Counted from the first letter of the stretch, positions 34,893 to 43,721 are shown. The stretch: DNA of 64,000 nucleotides from JAXLRU01 sp046330935 (GCA_046330935.1 JAXLRU010000012.1:1-64000); one strand, 5' to 3'. Notes: a model not told the origin generated them from the letters alone. Made by a program: numbers and translations.

Positions 34893-34899
34893 GCCCGGC

Positions 34900-35661
34900 A
34901 TGTCTGCTCCCGCACCCACGACCACCGGCGCTCGAGGCGACGGCCGCGCCCCCGACCAGCTGCGCGAGGTCCGGCTCACGCGCGGCTGGTCCGAGCACGC
35001 CGAGGGGTCGGTGCTCGTCGAGTTCGGCCGCACCCGGGTGCTGTGCACGGCGTCGTTCACCGAGGGCGTGCCGCGCTGGCGCAAGGGGTCCGGCGAGGGG
35101 TGGGTCACCGCCGAGTACGCGATGCTGCCCCGGGCCACGCACACCCGCGGCGACCGCGAGTCGGTGCGCGGGAAGATCGGCGGGCGAACGCACGAGATCT
35201 CTCGGCTGATCGGCCGGTCGCTGCGCGCGGTCGTCGACACCAAGCAGCTCGGCGAGAACACGATCGTCCTCGACTGCGACGTCCTGCAGGCCGACGGCGG
35301 CACCCGCACCGCGGCCATCACCGGCGCCTACGTCGCGCTGGCCGACGCGATCGCCTGGGCGCGCGGCCGCAAGATCGTCAAGGCCGCCGCGCAGCCGCTG
35401 ACCGGCTCGGTGGCCGCCGTCAGCGTCGGCGTCGTCGGCGGGCGGCCCGTCCTCGACCTCTGCTACGACGAGGACGTGAAGGCCGGGACCGACATGAACG
35501 TCGTCGCCACGGGTGACGGCCGCTTCGTCGAGGTGCAGGGCACCGCCGAGGGCGCCCCCTTCGACCGCGCCGAGCTCGACGCCCTGCTCGACCTCGCCGT
35601 CGCCGGCTGCGGCCAGCTGACCACCCTGCAGGCGATGGCGCTCGCGAGGTCCCTGTCGTGA
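34900..35661 (+). CDS. rph: ribonuclease PH
   Basis: 253 residues. RNase PH motifs: FGRTRVLCTASFTEGVPRW near 43-61, TAEYAMLPRATHTRGDRES near 69-87 (phosphate and tRNA contacts), IGRSLRAVVDTKQLGENTI near 104 and LDCDVLQADGGTRTAAITGA near 126-145. It is a phosphorolytic 3'-5' exoribonuclease trimming tRNA 3' ends. ATG 34900 begins MSAPAPTTT. The stop overlaps rdgB by 4 nt (GTGA), the conserved rph-rdgB pair. Confidence 0.95.
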   Translation: MSAPAPTTTGARGDGRAPDQLREVRLTRGWSEHAEGSVLVEFGRTRVLCTASFTEGVPRWRKGSGEGWVTAEYAMLPRATHTRGDRESVRGKIGGRTHEISRLIGRSLRAVVDTKQLGENTIVLDCDVLQADGGTRTAAITGAYVALADAIAWARGRKIVKAAAQPLTGSVAAVSVGVVGGRPVLDLCYDEDVKAGTDMNVVATGDGRFVEVQGTAEGAPFDRAELDALLDLAVAGCGQLTTLQAMALARSLS

Positions 35662-36275
35662 GCAGGCTCGTGCTGGCCACCCGCAACGCCCACAAGGTCG
35701 TCGAGCTGCGCCGGATCCTCGCCGACGCCGGGCTCGAGGGCGTCGAGGTGATCGGTGTCGGCGACGTCCCCGACGTCCCCGAGGTGGCCGAGACCGGCGT
35801 CACGTTCGCCGAGAACGCCCAGCTCAAGGCGCGCGCCGTGGCCGCCGCCACCGGGCTGCCGTCCGTCGCCGACGACTCCGGCCTGTGCGTCGACGTGCTC
35901 GGCGGCTCGCCCGGGGTGTTCAGCGCCCGCTGGGCGGGAGCCCACGGCGACGACGCCGCCAACCTGCAGCTGCTCCTGGAGCAGATCGCCGACGTGCCGC
36001 CCGCGCACCGCCGCGGGCACTTCGCCTGCGCGGCCGCCCTCGCCGTGCCCGGGCCGGAGGGGATCGTCGAGCACGTCGTCGAGGGCCGCGTCGAGGGCGT
36101 GATCATCGAGGGTCCCCGCGGGACGAACGGGTTCGGCTACGACCCGATCTTCGTGCCCGACGGCGACACCCGCACCACCGCCGAGATGTCCGCGGAGGAG
36201 AAGGACGCGATCAGCCACCGCGGGCGGGCCTTCCGCGCCATGGTGCCGCTGCTGCGCGAGGTCCTCGCCGGCTGA
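35658..36275 (+). CDS. rdgB: XTP/dITP diphosphatase (RdgB/HAM1)
   Basis: 205 residues from GTG 35658. HAM1 motifs: LVLATRNAHKVVELRRIL at the start, TGLPSVADDSGLCVDVLGG near 64-82 with the catalytic Asp, GVFSARWAG near 85, and the base-binding GFGYDPIFVPDG near 158-169 followed by ISHRGRAF. It hydrolyses non-canonical purine triphosphates to monophosphates. Translationally coupled to rph. Confidence 0.95.
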   Translation: MSRLVLATRNAHKVVELRRILADAGLEGVEVIGVGDVPDVPEVAETGVTFAENAQLKARAVAAATGLPSVADDSGLCVDVLGGSPGVFSARWAGAHGDDAANLQLLLEQIADVPPAHRRGHFACAAALAVPGPEGIVEHVVEGRVEGVIIEGPRGTNGFGYDPIFVPDGDTRTTAEMSAEEKDAISHRGRAFRAMVPLLREVLAG

Positions 36276-36317
36276 TCCCTGCTGGCGCGCGGCGATCAGC
36301 TCACCCATGCTGGGCGG

Positions 36318-37916
36318 GTGCGCGCCGACGTCCCCGCCCGACTGTCCGCCCTGATCGGCATGGCCGCAGGCCTGGTCGCGCTCGCCGGCGCCCAGCTGCT
36401 CTCGCTGATCGTGGGGGCGACCAGCGCCCCGCTGCCCGCCGTGGCCGACGCCGCCGTCGACCTCATGCCCGACGCCTGGCGCGAGGCGGGCATCGGCTGG
36501 TTCGGCCGCAACGACAAGGCCGCGCTCCTGGTGATCGCGCTCGCCGTCGTGCTCGCCCTGTGCGCGCTCGCGGGCGTCCTCGCGGCCCGGTCGCTGCCCG
36601 CGGGCTCGGTCGTCGTCGTGGCCCTCGCGTGCGTGGCGGGGATCGCGGCCTCCACCCGGCCCGACGCGTCCGCCGGCGCCGCCGTGCCCACGCTGCTGGG
36701 CGCGATTGCGGGACTGGTCACCCTGCACGGGCTGACCGGGATGGCCCTGGCCGCCCATCCGGGTGCTCCCGTGCGGACCCTCGATCCCGAGCCCGCTTCC
36801 CAGCCCGTTGCCGCTACAGACCTTGAGGTCCCGGACGACGCCCGGCCCGGCCCCGCGCGTCGGGGCGTCCTGCGCGCGGCGTCGCTGACCGCCGTCGCGG
36901 GTGGCACGGTCGCCGTCGCGGGGGCGCTGCTCGCCCGCCTGCGGCACGCCTCCGACGACTCCCGGGCCGCGGTCCGGCTCCCGGACGCCGTCGACGCCCC
37001 GCCCGCCGCCTCGGGGGAGGAGTTCGACGTCCGCGGGCTGGCGCCGCGGATCACGCCCAACGACGACTTCTACCGGATCGACACGGCGTTCCTCGTGCCC
37101 CGGCTGACGACGGCGGGCTGGCGCCTGCGGGTGCACGGCATGGTCGCCCGCGAGCTGACCCTCACCTGGGACGACCTGCTGGCGCGCGACCTCGTCGACC
37201 GCGAGATCACGATGGCCTGCGTGTCCAACCCGGTGGGGGGCGACCTCGTGGGCACCGCGCGCTGGCGCGGCGCGCTGCTGGCGCCGCTGCTGCGCGAGGC
37301 GGGGCCAACCGCCGGGGCCGACATGGTGCTGTCGACCAGCGACGACGGCTGGACGTGCTCGACCCCGCTGGCCGACCTCCTCGACGGCCGCGACGCGATG
37401 CTCGCCGTCGGCATGAACGGCGAGCCGCTCCCGCTGGAGCACGGCTTCCCCGTGCGGATGGTCGTGCCGGGCCTGTACGGGTTCGTCTCGGGGACGAAGT
37501 GGGTCACCGACCTGCGGGTGACCCGCTTCGACCGCGACCGCGCCTACTGGACCGACCGCGGCTGGTCCGCGAGGGGGCCGATCAAGACGTCCTCCCGGAT
37601 CGACGTCCCCGCCGACGGCGTCGAGGTGCCCGCGGGAGCCGTCACGCTCGCGGGGGTGGCGTGGGCGCCGCACCGGGGCGTCGCCGGCGTCGAGGTGCAG
37701 GTCGACGAGGGGTCGTGGACGGCGGCCTCGCTCGGGGCGGACGGCGGGCCGGACGTGTGGCGCCAGTGGCGGGCGTCGTGGAACGCGACGCCCGGCAAGC
37801 ACCGGCTGCGGGTGCGTGCGACCGACGGGCAGGGACGCCTGCAGGTCGAGGCCCGCCAAGGCGCGGTGCCGGACGGGGCGACGGGCTGGCACGAGGTGTA
37901 CGTCACCGTCACCTGA
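36318..37916 (+). CDS. membrane-anchored sulfite oxidase-type molybdopterin oxidoreductase
   Basis: 532 residues from GTG 36318. The N-terminal part has about four membrane helices (residues 10-30, 72-90, 96-112, 125-145). A cytoplasmic linker and another helix near 190 lead to the extracytoplasmic catalytic domain. There, ITPNDDFYRIDTAF and TMACVSNPVGGDLVGTARWRG near 300-320 supply the molybdenum-ligating Cys, and the C-terminal Mo-co dimerisation domain includes GVAWAPHRGVAGVEVQVDEG. Such proteins are widespread in actinobacteria; the electron donor is unknown. No cofactor-biosynthesis genes are close by. The GTG is preceded by CATGCT, a -10-like hexamer at leaderless distance. Confidence 0.88.
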   Translation: MRADVPARLSALIGMAAGLVALAGAQLLSLIVGATSAPLPAVADAAVDLMPDAWREAGIGWFGRNDKAALLVIALAVVLALCALAGVLAARSLPAGSVVVVALACVAGIAASTRPDASAGAAVPTLLGAIAGLVTLHGLTGMALAAHPGAPVRTLDPEPASQPVAATDLEVPDDARPGPARRGVLRAASLTAVAGGTVAVAGALLARLRHASDDSRAAVRLPDAVDAPPAASGEEFDVRGLAPRITPNDDFYRIDTAFLVPRLTTAGWRLRVHGMVARELTLTWDDLLARDLVDREITMACVSNPVGGDLVGTARWRGALLAPLLREAGPTAGADMVLSTSDDGWTCSTPLADLLDGRDAMLAVGMNGEPLPLEHGFPVRMVVPGLYGFVSGTKWVTDLRVTRFDRDRAYWTDRGWSARGPIKTSSRIDVPADGVEVPAGAVTLAGVAWAPHRGVAGVEVQVDEGSWTAASLGADGGPDVWRQWRASWNATPGKHRLRVRATDGQGRLQVEARQGAVPDGATGWHEVYVTVT

Positions 37917-37922
37917 ACCGGC

Positions 37923-38007
37923 TGGTGCGGAAGGCGGGATTCGAACCCGCACGCCCGAAGGCACAGGAACCTAAATCCTGCGTGGCTGCCAGTTACACCA
38001 CTCCCGC
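37923..38007 (-). tRNA. tRNA-Leu (anticodon UAG)
   Basis: Minus strand. The acceptor arm GCGGGAG pairs with CTTCCGC, followed by A and a genome-encoded CCA. The anticodon stem is CAGGA/TCCTG with loop TTTAGGT, giving UAG. A long variable arm (GCCTTCGGGC) and TTCGAATCC in the T loop confirm a class II leucine tRNA. Confidence 0.96.
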
Positions 38008-38125
38008 TGGGCACCGGGGCGCCGCCCCGCAGGGCGCGCCGATCCGGGCGAGGCCGAGCGTACCGCCGCCCCACGGGAGAGCCCGAGGGCGGGCGGCGGT
38101 GCCGCATCGGCGACGGCGGGCTGCC

Positions 38126-38596
38126 TCAGACCCCGAGCGCCTTGCGCAGCGACGCCACGTGCCCCTTCGCCTTCACGTTGTACTTGGCCAGGCCCACCGT
38201 CCCGTCGGGCTCCACGACGACGGTCGATCGGATCACCCCGACGACGGTCTTGCCGTAGAGCGACTTCTCACCCCACGCCCCCCACGCCTCGCCGACGGCG
38301 TGGTCGGAGTCGGACAGCAGGGGGAACGTGAGCGAGTCACGCTCCACGAACTGCGCGAGCTTGGCCACGGGATCGGGGGAGACGCCCACCACCGTGAGGC
38401 CGGCCGCGGCCAGGGAGGCGACATTGTCGCGGAAGTCGCAGGCCTGGGTCGTGCATCCGGGGGTCATGGCCGCGGGGTAGAAGTAGACGATCACGCGGTT
38501 CCCGGCGGCTCGCAGGTCGGCGAGACAGACGCTGCTCCCGTCGGCGGCGGTCAGCGTGAAGTCGGGGGCGACCTCTCCCGGTTCCAGGCGTGGCAC
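38126..38596 (-). CDS. bcp: peroxiredoxin, Bcp/PrxQ type (thioredoxin-dependent thiol peroxidase)
   Basis: 156 residues. It begins LEPGEVAPDFTLTAADGSSV, with the peroxidatic site FYPAAMTPGCTTQACDF near 39-55, where the PxxxTxxC motif and a second Cys five residues later match Bcp. It reduces hydrogen peroxide and organic peroxides with thioredoxin. Transcribed toward tRNA-Leu; divergent from the DUF3618/GroES-like genes. Confidence 0.93.
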   Translation of the reverse strand: MPRLEPGEVAPDFTLTAADGSSVCLADLRAAGNRVIVYFYPAAMTPGCTTQACDFRDNVASLAAAGLTVVGVSPDPVAKLAQFVERDSLTFPLLSDSDHAVGEAWGAWGEKSLYGKTVVGVIRSTVVVEPDGTVGLAKYNVKAKGHVASLRKALGV

Positions 38597-38790
38597 GGTG
38601 GCTCCTCACTGCTCGACGTGTCCTGACGATGTCGCAGGCGTGACCGCGCGGGGCGGATGCGCGACGGTCCCGCCGGGAACCCTAGGGCTGGGGGCACCCG
38701 GCGGCGCGCCGGAGGTCCCGGGCTCCGTTACGGTGTCCGAAACCGGCCGATCATGACGGCGACGGCCGTCGCAGGAGGAGGACCCAGGCG

Positions 38791-39084
38791 ATGAGCGAGG
38801 ACACCGACGCCCGACCGGTCGAGCTGCCCGGTGACCCCGACTCCCTGGAGGCCGAGATCGACCGCCGCCGGCGCCACCTCGCGGCGACGGTCGACGAGCT
38901 GGTGGCCCGGGCGAAGCCGCAGGCCCTCGCCCGCGAGGGCGCCGCCGAGCTGTCCTCCGGGCTGCGCTCGGCGGTGTTCACCCCCGAGGGGACGCTGCGC
39001 GCGGTGCGCCTCGGTGCGGTCGTCGCGGCCGTCGTCACCCTCGTGGCGCTGGTCCTGACGGCGCGACGGCGGACGGGCCGGTAG
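38791..39084 (+). CDS. DUF3618 small membrane protein
   Basis: 97 residues. The helical start (DPDSLEAEIDRRRRHLAATV, then DELVARAKP) is the DUF3618 signature, followed by a C-terminal membrane helix (LGAVVAAVVTLVALVLTA) and a basic tail. A strong ribosome site (GCAGGAGGAGG) precedes ATG 38791. Directly upstream, 38759-38772 is a perfect 14-bp palindrome (GCGACGG/CCGTCGC), and TACGGT at 38729 may be its -10. Function unknown; usually found beside bcp in actinobacteria. Confidence 0.85.
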   Translation: MSEDTDARPVELPGDPDSLEAEIDRRRRHLAATVDELVARAKPQALAREGAAELSSGLRSAVFTPEGTLRAVRLGAVVAAVVTLVALVLTARRRTGR

Positions 39085-39095
39085 CGTCGTCGTCC

Positions 39096-39482
39096 GTGTC
39101 CAGCACCTCCCACACGCCTCTCCTGGCCAGCACCCCGGCACCGTCGTCGGACCCGGGGGACGCGGCCGACGCCCGACTGCCCATCCGCATGCTCCACGAC
39201 CGTGTCCTGGTGCGCCCCGACGTCGAAGGTGAACGCCGGGCCACCTCCGGGCTGGTGATCCCCGCGACGGCGTCGGTCGGCAAGCGCCTGTCCTGGGCGG
39301 CGGTCGTCGCCACGGGCGCCAGCGTCCGCCAGGTCCAGCTCGGCGACCGCGTGCTCTACGACCCCGAGGACCGGGGCGAGGTCGAGCTGCAGGGATCGGC
39401 CTACGTGCTGCTGCGGGAGCGTGACATCCACGCCGTCGCCGCGCCGCGGGTGGAGGACAACCACACGGGCCTGTACCTGTGA
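39096..39482 (+). CDS. GroES-like co-chaperonin, no adjacent groEL
   Basis: 128 residues from GTG 39096. A 30-residue N-terminal extension precedes the chaperonin-10 fold: MLHDRVLVRPDVEGERRATS near 32-51 and GDRVLYDPEDRGEVELQGSAYVLLRERDI near 84. It lacks a neighbouring groEL and differs from canonical GroES in its mobile-loop region, so it may be a specialised paralogue. It begins 11 nt after DUF3618; a TAGCGT hexamer 8 nt before the GTG could also give it its own start. Confidence 0.85.
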   Translation: MSSTSHTPLLASTPAPSSDPGDAADARLPIRMLHDRVLVRPDVEGERRATSGLVIPATASVGKRLSWAAVVATGASVRQVQLGDRVLYDPEDRGEVELQGSAYVLLRERDIHAVAAPRVEDNHTGLYL

Positions 39483-39504
39483 GGCGGCACGCCGCCGCCC
39501 GGCC

Positions 39505-40932
39505 GTGACGCCGCGGTACGGCGTCCCGGGGCTGCCGGGGCCCGCCCCCCGCGACATGCTGGCCGCCCTGCGCCGCCTCCGCCGGGACCCGGTGGGCTGG
39601 TTGCGCGAGCAGGACCGCCGCTTCGGGCCGGTGTTCGCGCTGCCGACGCCGGGGCGACCGGTGGTGGTGGTGCACGACGCCGCGAGCGTGCGGCGCGTGC
39701 TGATCGAACGCCACCGCGACTACCTCAAGGCGACTCCGCAGTACGAGGGCCTCGCCCGCGTGACGGGCGAGGGGCTCCTCGCTGCCGAGCACGCGACGTG
39801 GCGGCAGCGGCGCACCATCCTCGCGCCGGCGTTCGCGCCGGGGCGGCTGCCCGCGGTCGGGGAGGCGGCGGCGAGGGCGGGGCGCCGCTGGGCGGGCGCG
39901 GTGACGCCGGGCGCGGACGTCGATCCCACGGGCCCCAGCGCCCGGGCCGCGCTGGAGGTGCTGCTCGACGCGATCGTCGCAGGCCCCGGCGCCTTCGACG
40001 CCCTCGACGCCGGGGAGCTGCTGCCCGGCCGGCGCGCCGCCGACCTCGCCGACGCCGTCGCCCGCGCCTCGGCCGCCCTGCTGCGCCAGGCCGCCTCGCC
40101 CTTCCCTCCCGCCTGGCCCGGCCCGGCCCGCCGGCGATTGCGCGCGGCCACGGCGGAGCTCGAGCGCCATGTCGACGCCCTGCTCGCCACGGCGTCGGGA
40201 GCCAAGGTGGGCGGCGACGCCGTCCTGGCGTGCCTGGCCGAGGCCCTGCGCGGGGGAGCGATCGACGACGCCGGCGCGCGCGCCGAGATCCGCACCCAGC
40301 TCGTCGCCGGGCACGAGACGGTGGCCGTCGCGCTGGCCTGGACGCTGCACCTCCTGGCCTCGCACCCGCAGCAGCAGGAGCGGGTGCGCGAGGACCCGTC
40401 CTTCGCGCGTCCGGTGCTGGAGGAGGCGTTGCGCCTGCACCCGCCGGCCTGGGTGATCACTCGGCGGGCGGCGCGGGCGGACGAGCTGGCCGGCGTCACG
40501 GTCCCGGCCGGGACGCTCGTGATCGTGGCCCCGGCGGTGCTGCACTCGCGATCCGAGGTGTTCGCCGACCCCGATAGTTTCGACCCGTCGCGGTTCGTCG
40601 GGGAGCGCCCGGGGGCCGTCGCCGCGGCCCTGTCGGTGGCGGGCGCCTACCTCCCCTTCGGCGCCGGGCCCCGCCAGTGCCTGGGGCGTGATGCGGCTTT
40701 CGTCCAGGCCGGTGAGGTTCTGTCCGCCCTGCTCGCGGGCCATGTCGTGGTCCCCGGGGCGCACCGGCCCACTCCCGTGCCGGGGGTGACGCTCTCGCCG
40801 CACGGAGGGACCGTGAGATTCCTGCCGAGGACCCCGCACGAAGGTCGTCAGCCGCGTAACCTTTGCGCTGGCCGCGGCGAAACTGCCGGAGGGGGGCCGA
40901 ACCAGGCACGTCACGAAGGGCGCCGAGCGTGA
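39505..40932 (+). CDS. cytochrome P450
   Basis: 475 residues from GTG 39505. P450 landmarks: proline-rich start GVPGLPGPAPRDM, helix C WRQRRTILAPAF near 101 (WxxxR), I-helix TQLVAGHETVAVALAWTLH near 268-286, K-helix ExxR in LEEALRLHPPAW near 309, and heme-binding FGAGPRQCLGRDAAF near 388-402. This is a bacterial class of the CYP102/CYP4-like type with an AGHET I-helix. A tail of about 40 residues after the expected end overlaps the next gene start as GTGA. Substrate unknown; a LacI regulator follows. Confidence 0.92.
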   Translation: MTPRYGVPGLPGPAPRDMLAALRRLRRDPVGWLREQDRRFGPVFALPTPGRPVVVVHDAASVRRVLIERHRDYLKATPQYEGLARVTGEGLLAAEHATWRQRRTILAPAFAPGRLPAVGEAAARAGRRWAGAVTPGADVDPTGPSARAALEVLLDAIVAGPGAFDALDAGELLPGRRAADLADAVARASAALLRQAASPFPPAWPGPARRRLRAATAELERHVDALLATASGAKVGGDAVLACLAEALRGGAIDDAGARAEIRTQLVAGHETVAVALAWTLHLLASHPQQQERVREDPSFARPVLEEALRLHPPAWVITRRAARADELAGVTVPAGTLVIVAPAVLHSRSEVFADPDSFDPSRFVGERPGAVAAALSVAGAYLPFGAGPRQCLGRDAAFVQAGEVLSALLAGHVVVPGAHRPTPVPGVTLSPHGGTVRFLPRTPHEGRQPRNLCAGRGETAGGGPNQARHEGRRA

Positions 40933-41957
40933 AGAGACCCACCATCGCCGACATCGCCGTCCGGGCGAGGGTCTCCAAGGGGGCGGTCTCCTACGCGCTC
41001 AACGGGCAGCCGGGGGTGTCCGAGGCCACGCGTGCCCGGATCGTGGCGATCGCCGAGGAGATGGGCTGGTCGCCGAACAGCGCCGCACGTGCGCTGTCGG
41101 CCGCGCGCACCGACACCCTCGGCTTCTGCCTGTCCCGCCCCACGAGCACGCTCGGTCTCGAGCCGTTCTTCATGGAGTTCATCTCGGGCATCGAGTCCGA
41201 GCTCTCGCAGTCGGGCAAGGGCCTGCTGCTGCAGATGGTGAGCGATCACATGGCGGAGCTCGACGTCTACCGCCGGTGGTGGTCCGGCCGGCGTGTGGAC
41301 GGCGTCATCGTCGCCGACCTGCAGGTGGACGACCGCCGGGTGCCCCTGCTGCGGGAGCTGGAGCTGCCCGCCGTCGTCGCCGGCGGTCCGCTGCCGGAAC
41401 CCGACGCCCTCACCCACGTGTGGACCGATGACGCGGCCACGATGACCCGGGTGCTGGAGTACCTTGCCGGCCTCGGTCACCGCAGGATCGCGCGCGTCGG
41501 TGGGACGCCCGAGTTCGTGCACACCGCCCGTCGCAGCGAGGCGTTCGCCGAAGCCACCACGCGGTTGGGCCTCACGTGGTGGCGCACCCTGACCACCGAC
41601 TTCAGCGATGCGGTGGGGGCCAGCGCCACCCGCGAGCTGCTCACCGCGGCGACCCGCCCCACGGCGATCATCTACGACAACGACGTGATGGCCGTCGCGG
41701 GGCAGGGCGTGGCGCGGGACCTCGGCCTCGACGTCCCCGGGGACGTCTCGCTCGTCGCCTGGGACGACTCGGCCCTGTGCCGCCTCACGCACCCGGCCCT
41801 GACGGCGATGAGCCGCGACGTCGCCGCCTACGGCGCCCACGTCGCGAGGCTGCTGCTCGCCGAGGTCGACGGCCACGCCGCGCCCGGGCAGTCCGTCAAG
41901 CAGGACGACGCCGTGCTGGTCGAGCGCGCGACGACCGCGCCCCCGCGCGTGAGGTGA
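40929..41957 (+). CDS. LacI-family transcriptional regulator
   Basis: 342 residues from GTG 40929. It begins VKRPTIADIAVRARVSKGAV with the LacI helix-turn-helix and hinge helix (SPNSAARALSAARTDTLGF near 46-64), then a periplasmic-binding-protein-like sensor domain ending with VSLVAWDDSALCRLTHPALT near 270. The start overlaps the P450 stop, so the P450 and its putative regulator are coupled. An imperfect TTTGCGC...GCGGCGAAA arrangement at 40862-40882 could be an operator but lies inside the P450 coding tail. Effector unknown. Confidence 0.9.
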   Translation: MKRPTIADIAVRARVSKGAVSYALNGQPGVSEATRARIVAIAEEMGWSPNSAARALSAARTDTLGFCLSRPTSTLGLEPFFMEFISGIESELSQSGKGLLLQMVSDHMAELDVYRRWWSGRRVDGVIVADLQVDDRRVPLLRELELPAVVAGGPLPEPDALTHVWTDDAATMTRVLEYLAGLGHRRIARVGGTPEFVHTARRSEAFAEATTRLGLTWWRTLTTDFSDAVGASATRELLTAATRPTAIIYDNDVMAVAGQGVARDLGLDVPGDVSLVAWDDSALCRLTHPALTAMSRDVAAYGAHVARLLLAEVDGHAAPGQSVKQDDAVLVERATTAPPRVR

Positions 41958-42005
41958 CGTCGCCCGCCTGATCGATGCCGGCGGGCGCGGCCCTGCGGGG
42001 CAGGC

Positions 42006-42011
42006 TAGGTT
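42006..42011 (+). promoter_or_regulatory. -10 element of F420-dependent oxidoreductase gene (leaderless type)
   Basis: TAGGTT, 6 nt, then ATG 42018; no Shine-Dalgarno is available in the spacer. Confidence 0.5.
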
Positions 42012-42017
42012 GCGGGC

Positions 42018-43019
42018 ATGGCTGACCTCACCATCGGCTACGCCGCGATGCTCGAGCAGTTCGGTCCGCAGGAGGTCGTGGGTTACACGGCGCTGGCCGA
42101 ACAGCACGGCTTCTCCGGCTGCATGGCCGCCGACCACTACCAGCCCTGGGTCCCGCAGCAGGGCCAGGCGTCGTTCGTCTGGAACGTGCTGACCGCGGTG
42201 GGGGAGCGCACCCGCGGCGACCTCGGCCCTGGCGTCACCTGCCCCAGCTTCCGCTTCCACCCGGCGGTGGTGGCGCAGGCGTCGGCCACCCTGGAGGCGA
42301 TGTACCCGGGGCGGCACTGGCTGGGCCTGGGCGCGGGCGAGGCGCTCAACGAGCACGTCATCGGCGGGTACTGGCCGGAGGCGGCGGAGCGGTCCCTGCG
42401 CATGTTCGAGGCCGTCGAGGTGATCAAGAAGCTGTTCACGGCGTCGCTGGCCGGCAAGGACGTCAAGCACAAGGGCGAGTACTTCACGCTCGAGACGACG
42501 CGGCTGTGGACGATGCCCGAGGCGGCGCCGCCGATCCTCATCGCCACCGCGGGGCCGGTCAACGCCAAGCGCACCGGCAAGTTCGCGGACGGCATCATCA
42601 CGGTCGGCGCCCCCTTGGAGAAGGTCGGGGGCCTGTTCGACAAGTTCTCCGAGGGCGCGCGCGAGGCCGGCAAGGACCCCGACTCCATGCTCAAGGTGCT
42701 GCAGCTCCACCTGTCCTGGGCGCCGACGGACGAGGAGGCGCTCGCGAACGCGGTGCGGGAGTGGCCCAACGGGGGCATGAAGTTCGCCAAGGCCGACATC
42801 CGCTCCCCGCACGACTTCGCGGCGATGGCGGCGCTGGTGCGCCCGGAGGACTTCGAGGGCCGCATGGTGATCAGCAGCGACCCCGACGTCCACCGGGCGC
42901 ACATCCAGAAGTTCGCCGACCTCGGCTTCGACCGCATCTACCTGCACAACGTGGGCCGCAACCAGGCCGAGTGGATCGAGGTGTTCGGGCGCGACGTCGT
43001 GCCGCACCTGCACCGCTGA
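42018..43019 (+). CDS. LLM-class F420-dependent oxidoreductase (Fgd-like)
   Basis: 333 residues of the luciferase-like TIM barrel: MADLTIGYAAMLEQFGPQEV at the start, GFSGCMAADHYQPWVPQQGQ near 31-50, YPGRHWLGLGAGEALNEHV near 96-114 (F420 phosphate contacts) and GFDRIYLHNVGRNQAEWI near 305. It belongs with the F420-dependent glucose-6-phosphate dehydrogenase-like subgroup. It implies that the organism makes coenzyme F420. Substrate may be a sugar phosphate or an alcohol. Confidence 0.9.
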   Translation: MADLTIGYAAMLEQFGPQEVVGYTALAEQHGFSGCMAADHYQPWVPQQGQASFVWNVLTAVGERTRGDLGPGVTCPSFRFHPAVVAQASATLEAMYPGRHWLGLGAGEALNEHVIGGYWPEAAERSLRMFEAVEVIKKLFTASLAGKDVKHKGEYFTLETTRLWTMPEAAPPILIATAGPVNAKRTGKFADGIITVGAPLEKVGGLFDKFSEGAREAGKDPDSMLKVLQLHLSWAPTDEEALANAVREWPNGGMKFAKADIRSPHDFAAMAALVRPEDFEGRMVISSDPDVHRAHIQKFADLGFDRIYLHNVGRNQAEWIEVFGRDVVPHLHR

Positions 43020-43029
43020 CCCCCTGGGA

Positions 43030-43476
43030 TCAGACCCGGTGGTCCTCGACGCCGATCCCCAGCTCGCGGGCGACGTCCTGGACGTTCGCGAACGTCTTCC
43101 CCGAGGGCAGGCGGGTGAGGTCGGCCACGACCGAGTCCGGGGCCGAGTTGGTCGAGGCGACGTCGATCAGCTGGTCCCGGTCGCCCGGGAACGCCGAGGT
43201 GCCCAGGTGGCGTGCGATCAACGAGCGGTGCTCGACGTCGCCGCTGGTCATGCCGGGCGGGGTGCCGCGGCGGTCCTCGGGCAGGATCCCGACGTCACCG
43301 GTCGGCTGGTCCTCTCCCGCGGGCTCGGGGTCGCGCCACTCCTCGGCCCGTGAGCTGTGCCCGCCCTGGACCAGGCCCGCCGTCTCGTGCTTGAGCTGCT
43401 CGTCCTGCCGGGGTCCCCGGGCGCCGGACTGCTGGCCGGTCGTCGGCTCGAAACCAGGGGTGGTGGACTCGGACAT
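43030..43476 (-). CDS. DUF2795-containing stress-associated protein
   Basis: 148 residues. The first 80 residues are hydrophilic and acidic (SESTTPGFEPTTGQQSG, EEWRDPEPAGEDQPTGD). The C-terminal 65 residues form a DUF2795-like helical domain (APDSVVADLTRLPSGKTFAN then VQDVARELGI). ATG 43476 has GAGGAGG 6 nt upstream. A SigB-type promoter lies about 40 nt upstream, suggesting general-stress control. Function unknown. Confidence 0.82.
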   Translation of the reverse strand: MSESTTPGFEPTTGQQSGARGPRQDEQLKHETAGLVQGGHSSRAEEWRDPEPAGEDQPTGDVGILPEDRRGTPPGMTSGDVEHRSLIARHLGTSAFPGDRDQLIDVASTNSAPDSVVADLTRLPSGKTFANVQDVARELGIGVEDHRV

Positions 43477-43517
43477 GCGGCCTCCTCGTCGATGTGCGGT
43501 CGCGGACGTCTGGGGCC

Positions 43518-43543
43518 GTACCCGTGCCCGCACGTGACAAACC
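43518..43543 (-). promoter_or_regulatory. SigB-type promoter of the DUF2795 gene
   Basis: Minus strand GGTTTG, 14-nt spacer, GGGTAC. This fits the actinobacterial SigB/SigF-type consensus (GnnTn14-16GGGTAY). Placed about 40 nt before ATG 43476, leaving room for the GAGGAGG ribosome site. Confidence 0.6.
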
Positions 43544-43721
43544 GTTCGAGTGACAGATCGGCGTCGACCGTCCGGCGCAAGATCGCCGACGGAGTCGCCG
43601 CACCCCCTCGCGGGCACCCGCAGCGCGTGCCTAGCCTCGTGCGCGCCGGCGGTGCCGCCCTTTCGAGGACGGAATGTCCGCATCCGGTGCAAGCGCGCCG
43701 TTCGAGGACGAGGGGTGGACC

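Noticed and set aside
37923..38007. tRNA genes as integration sites of a genomic island
   Set aside because: No integrase gene and no duplicated tRNA 3' end near tRNA-Leu, tRNA-Lys or tRNA-His; the accessory island at 1-7.5 kb is far from all three.
40862..40882. LacI operator inside the P450 tail
   Set aside because: The inverted arms TTTGCGC and GCGGCGAAA match imperfectly; kept only as a remark in the gene entry.
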